Shown here: positions 6,618 through 9,417 of the stretch, piece after piece | How positions within the stretch are numbered: position 1 is the first letter of the stretch | Layout of the letters: every line of letters begins with the position of its first letter | NCBI GenBank assembly: GCA_946886545.1 | Contig: CAMPIU010000079.1 | Coordinates: 1-9,417, forward strand | Source of the DNA: an uncultured Flavobacteriales bacterium | Lineage (GTDB): Bacteria; Bacteroidota; Bacteroidia; Flavobacteriales; Crocinitomicaceae | Reading direction: 5' to 3' | Length of the DNA stretch: 9,417 bases | Translations under genes and position numbers: made by a program | Notes under the pieces: generated by a model | Databases searched by the model: none | Told to the model about the DNA's origin: nothing | The model's input: the letters and a program-made list of their open reading frames with translations, nothing else

Positions 6618-6694
6618 GTGTTTTAATTTAGAATGGATATAAACAGACCGAAAGGCAGAAGAATAAAGGGTTAACGGAAAATCGGGAGTGGTAT

Positions 6695-6716
6695 ACATGA
6701 CGAAAATCATGTTTTT
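6695..6716. other. Short hairpin ACATGA-N6-TCATGT followed by a T-run
   Basis: ACATGA (6695-6700) and TCATGT (6707-6712) are perfect complements around a six-base loop, followed on the + strand by TTTT. The shape resembles an intrinsic terminator on the + strand, but no + strand gene leads into it. On the - strand, where the upstream lipoprotein gene ends at 6776, no T-run follows the stem. It may still help end that transcript. The rest of the 231 bases between the two genes shows only the hemA leader elements. Confidence 0.25.
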
Positions 6717-6775
6717 GGGCGTTCTAAAACAAGCAAAAACAAACCAAAATCATAAAAGCTATGTGGGATATGAAA

Positions 6776-7234
6776 TTACTGGGTTTTCTGAATCCCTAAA
6801 TAAACCAACAAAGATGGCACAACTACTGTAACAATGGTCACCAGTATATTTATATTGAATTTCTTTTGGTCCACTTTGGAATCGGTTGGTCTCGATTCAA
6901 ACCTATATGCGATATCCGTTGAATCGTAATAAGCAACCAAATCCATATATTTCCCGATCTTCCTTTTTCCGTTAGTCTCCTTCAGCATAAAAGGCACAGT
7001 TTTACGGTCAGTAGTGCGATACTTGTAAATAAATGACCGATATCCTGTAGAATCATAAATATCCATATCGTATGGTGTTATTCCAAGTCTTTGATTTACA
7101 GTATCTATACTCATACCTGTTTTTAGCTGCATTACCTGTTCCACATGAGTGTATTTAGGTGCAGAAACAATACACGATTGTAAAAAAATTGCGGGAATCA
7201 GCATCATTGCCAGGATCTTGTTTCCGTTTTTCAT
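6776..7234 (-). CDS. Predicted lipoprotein with BamE/SmpA-like motif and C-terminal membrane helix
   Basis: A 152-residue protein of unproven function. It begins with a lipoprotein signal peptide: MKNGNK, a hydrophobic core, then LQSC with the lipidated Cys at residue 21. Residues 37-51 read LKTGMSIDTVNQRLG, which resembles the 'l-x-x-GMs-x-e-V-x-x-x-LG' start of the BamE/SmpA-like fold. Strand-like segments follow (SFIYKYRT, MDLVAYYDSTDIAYRF), as expected for that small alpha/beta fold. Unlike BamE it ends with a strongly hydrophobic stretch at about 127-147 (INILVTIVTVVVPSLLVYLG), so it would be anchored at both ends. ATG at 7234 is the natural start. It stands alone, between hemA and the metalloprotease gene on the same strand, 139 bases from the latter. 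Homology is suggested, not established. Confidence 0.75.
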   Translation of the reverse strand: MKNGNKILAMMLIPAIFLQSCIVSAPKYTHVEQVMQLKTGMSIDTVNQRLGITPYDMDIYDSTGYRSFIYKYRTTDRKTVPFMLKETNGKRKIGKYMDLVAYYDSTDIAYRFESRPTDSKVDQKKFNINILVTIVTVVVPSLLVYLGIQKTQ

Positions 7235-7373
7235 GTTGTAATCAAAAATGGATTGACAATCAAATTACTAAAACCGAGAGAAAATAGGAAGCCATTAAGT
7301 CAGCGAACCAACAGAATTAACTTCTTTTTACATTTCGATTTTGAATTTTGATCCTCATAGTTATCAGGGTTTA

Positions 7374-8132
7374 TTATTTCCCACCATTCTCATGCAAGTC
7401 TCTCAAACAATTCTGATCAAATACAGGAATGGGTGTGTTTCCAACCAGGTTTGAAAAGATGCTTCCTGTTTCCACTTCCCAATACATGAGGCAATTTGAA
7501 TTGTCACAATGAGAACCATGTGCAGCATCCTGGTGAAGATTATACATGACGGACCCTAGATTTACCAAACCCAGAATATGCCCGAACTCGTGATTGATAA
7601 CAGCCGTTTCCAGTTTGTATAATTCCGGTTCTCCGAAACCTCCCGAATTATCTTTTAACGACTTTTCATAAATTACCATAGAGGTGTTGTAATAAGCATG
7701 GCCCAATACCATACTTGAACCCTGGTTCTCATTGGAAGGTCCGTCCAAAAAGAGAAAACAAACTGCCAGGTCTTTCTTGTATGTAAACTCCTCTCTGTTA
7801 TCACTTTCAAGCGTTTTCACATCATCTATTGAATAGGAAGTTTTACCCTGAGCGCCAATCTCTTTAAAAACAAGACGGATTCCATCGGGTTTATTACAAG
7901 TACTTGTAATGAGTTGCTTTAAATTATCGATCGCTTGATCTGTTGGTTTGAAACCGGCCATATAAATGATTTCAACAGAAATTGATTTATACTTCTTATC
8001 CGATAGAATGTCATTGGCAGAGTAACCAACTTCCTGTCGATGAAATTTCTGAATACGGCGTTTACTGTCCTTTTTGCAAGCTGGAGCTATCATAAGCAAA
8101 AAAGCTAAAACCAGAAATGTGATGGATTTCAT
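7374..8132 (-). CDS. Secreted zinc metalloprotease lipoprotein
   Basis: About 252 residues from the ATG at 8132. An in-frame GTG at 8147 would add MKHYF but is less likely. A lipoprotein signal peptide ends at APAC (Cys24 counting from the GTG, Cys19 from the ATG), followed by a KKDSKRR stretch, so the mature protein probably sits on an envelope membrane. Counting from the GTG, the zinc site HEFGHILGLVN is at 186-196, with Glu187 as general base. The matrixin/archaemetzincin third-ligand position has Asn196 instead of His; the likely third ligand is His205 in NLHQD or His210/His213. Next comes CDNSNCLMYW (214-223), a CX4C pair followed by Met221, comparable to the zinc-binding CX4C and Met-turn of archaemetzincins. 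Substrate is unknown. Family resembles 'membrane metalloprotease' proteins of Flavobacteriia. Confidence 0.85.
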   Translation of the reverse strand: MKSITFLVLAFLLMIAPACKKDSKRRIQKFHRQEVGYSANDILSDKKYKSISVEIIYMAGFKPTDQAIDNLKQLITSTCNKPDGIRLVFKEIGAQGKTSYSIDDVKTLESDNREEFTYKKDLAVCFLFLDGPSNENQGSSMVLGHAYYNTSMVIYEKSLKDNSGGFGEPELYKLETAVINHEFGHILGLVNLGSVMYNLHQDAAHGSHCDNSNCLMYWEVETGSIFSNLVGNTPIPVFDQNCLRDLHENGGK

Positions 8133-8238
8133 AAAATAGTGTTTCACCCCAAGTTACTAATTTATTAGAAACCCAGAAGAATTTTAGCAAATAGAATCAG
8201 TCAACAATCCTTTTACGTTTACCTTTTGCCTTTTAAGA

Positions 8239-8268
8239 TTTCAGTTTTAACATGAAAGTGTATCTTTG
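8239..8268 (+). promoter_or_regulatory. Likely promoter of the acyl-CoA carboxylase gene
   Basis: TATCTTTG at 8261-8268 is a perfect TAnnTTTG -7 box. TTTC at 8239-8242, 18 bases upstream, could be a degenerate -33 element. Transcription would begin near 8275, giving a leader of only about 14 bases before the ATG at 8289. No Shine-Dalgarno sequence is visible, as is common in this phylum. Confidence 0.55.
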
Positions 8269-8288
8269 GTGCCCACAAACCTTTTTTC

Positions 8289-9417
8289 ATGAAAGAAAAG
8301 AATGCTGAATTAATTCAAAAACGTGATGCTGCTCAATTAGGCGGCGGACAAGCAAGAATTGACAAACAACATGCTCAAGGGAAACTAAGCGCACGGGAAC
8401 GAATTACTTTGTTGATGGACGAAGGCTCATTCCAGGAAATCGGAATGTTTGTGGAGCATCGTGCTACTTCCTTTGGATTAGAAAAAACAAAAAGTCCGGG
8501 TGATGGAGTAATTACCGGTTTCGGAACGATCCACGGAAGAGTTGTCTATGCTTTTTCCCAGGATTTTACTGTTCTTGGAGGTTCTCTTTCAGAAACACAT
8601 GCTCAAAAAATCTGCAAGGTATTGGATCTTGCCATGAAAAATGGTGCTCCGGTTATCGGGTTAAATGATTCAGGTGGAGCAAGAATCCAGGAAGGAGTAG
8701 TTTCTTTAGCAGGCTACGCAGATATTTTCTATCGCAACACGCGCGCTTCCGGAGCAATTCCTCAAATATCGGTAATCATGGGACCATGTGCCGGCGGTGC
8801 TGTTTATTCTCCCGCATTGACAGATTTTGTCTTCATGGTGGAAGATACTTCATACATGTTCGTAACCGGACCAAACGTAGTAAAAACAGTAACACACGAA
8901 GAAGTTAGTTCAGAAGATCTGGGCGGAGCGAAAGCACATGCGGAAAAATCCGGGGTAACTCACTTCACTGCCGCAAATGATGTGGAATGTTTGAGAAAAG
9001 TACGTGACTTGCTTACTTATATGCCGCAAAATGCAATGGAGTTGGCACCGGAATATGGAACAGCTTTATTCGCTAAAGAAAAAATAAACCGCATTCAGAA
9101 TATCGTTCCGGATAATTCCAACTTGCCGTATGATATTCGCGAAATCATTGATTGCTTGATCGATGACGATACATTCCGCGAAGTACAAGCCGAATTCGCC
9201 CCTAATATTGTAGTTGGATTTGCACGCTTAGATGGAAGATCTGTTGGAATAATTGCAAATCAACCTGCTTCAATGGCCGGGGTTTTGGATATTGATTCTT
9301 CCCGAAAAGGAGCACGATTTGTTCGTTTTTGTGATTCATTCAATATTCCGCTTTTAGTTTTGGAAGATGTACCTGGATTCCTTCCTGGAACAGACCAGGA
9401 ATGGCGTGGTATTATTA
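8289..9417 (+). CDS. Acyl-CoA carboxylase, carboxyltransferase (beta) subunit, PccB-like, 3' end outside window
   Basis: I translated this open frame directly: 376 codons from ATG 8289 ([20 protein letters not shown]) to the window edge with no stop. Full-length members have about 510-520 residues. It is the carboxyltransferase subunit of a biotin-dependent acyl-CoA carboxylase (propionyl-CoA type), which moves CO2 from carboxybiotin to the acyl-CoA. Typical segments are KLSARERI (32-39), [11 protein letters not shown] (69-79), [17 protein letters not shown] (89-105), [13 protein letters not shown] (125-137) forming an oxyanion hole, [17 protein letters not shown] (164-180), [23 protein letters not shown] (191-213) and the start of the second half-domain ending [13 protein letters not shown]. 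Crotonase-like halves repeat as expected. The biotin carboxylase and biotin carrier subunits are not in the window. Propionyl specificity is likely but the specificity region lies beyond the edge. Confidence 0.95.
   Translation, partial: MKEKNAELIQKRDAAQLGGGQARIDKQHAQGKLSARERITLLMDEGSFQEIGMFVEHRATSFGLEKTKSPGDGVITGFGTIHGRVVYAFSQDFTVLGGSLSETHAQKICKVLDLAMKNGAPVIGLNDSGGARIQEGVVSLAGYADIFYRNTRASGAIPQISVIMGPCAGGAVYSPALTDFVFMVEDTSYMFVTGPNVVKTVTHEEVSSEDLGGAKAHAEKSGVTHFTAANDVECLRKVRDLLTYMPQNAMELAPEYGTALFAKEKINRIQNIVPDNSNLPYDIREIIDCLIDDDTFREVQAEFAPNIVVGFARLDGRSVGIIANQPASMAGVLDIDSSRKGARFVRFCDSFNIPLLVLEDVPGFLPGTDQEWRGII

Noticed and set aside
6633..6799. Tiny + strand frames in and around the hemA-lipoprotein gap (12-13 codons, from 6633 and 6761)
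   Set aside because: They are too short, have no ribosome binding site, and chance frames of this size are expected.
7235..7373. Possible promoter or terminator between the metalloprotease and lipoprotein genes
   Set aside because: Only partial TAnnTTTG matches with unsuitable spacing and no convincing stem-loop were seen.
1..9417. CRISPR array, insertion sequence, tRNA, prophage or defence system
   Set aside because: No regularly spaced repeats, transposase or integrase motifs, cloverleaf sequences or defence-type domains were seen on either strand.

Overview
The window looks like chromosomal DNA of a Bacteroidota bacterium, probably of the Flavobacteriales. The evidence is its AT-rich intergenic DNA, weak or absent Shine-Dalgarno sequences, good matches to the Bacteroidota -7 box TAnnTTTG, a GCAAAGG-type intergenic hairpin repeat, and the protein families present. 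The genus cannot be named from the sequence alone.

Left block (1-2850, + strand): the 3' end of an ABC-2 type transporter permease, an acyl carrier protein, a catalytically competent FabF-like ketosynthase and a second ketosynthase-fold protein that has lost all its catalytic residues (chain-length-factor-like). The genes are 3-20 bases apart. This is most likely the right-hand end of a type II polyketide/fatty-acid biosynthetic cluster of the aryl-polyene/flexirubin kind. The ketosynthase stops at a TGA just before its expected last beta-strand, which can still be read past two TGA codons. A GCAAAGG hairpin (2864-2921) closes the block.

Middle block (2925-6544, - strand): hemA-hemC-hemD, the C5-pathway operon that converts glutamyl-tRNA to glutamate semialdehyde (HemA) and porphobilinogen to hydroxymethylbilane (HemC) and uroporphyrinogen III (HemD). 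hemA starts with GTG. Downstream, behind its own likely promoter, is a Scs7/FAH1-type di-iron fatty acid hydroxylase.

Right block (6776-9417): two unrelated - strand lipoprotein genes, one with a BamE-like motif plus a C-terminal membrane helix, the other a zinc metalloprotease with a CX4C-M motif. A divergent + strand gene follows, the 5' part of a biotin-dependent acyl-CoA carboxylase beta subunit (PccB-like), cut by the window end.

No tRNA, rRNA, CRISPR, insertion sequence or phage gene was seen. Most of the window is ordinary chromosome. The items most worth a second look are the ketosynthase C-terminus, the dead ketosynthase partner, the hairpin repeat, the metalloprotease and the direct repeat upstream of hemA.
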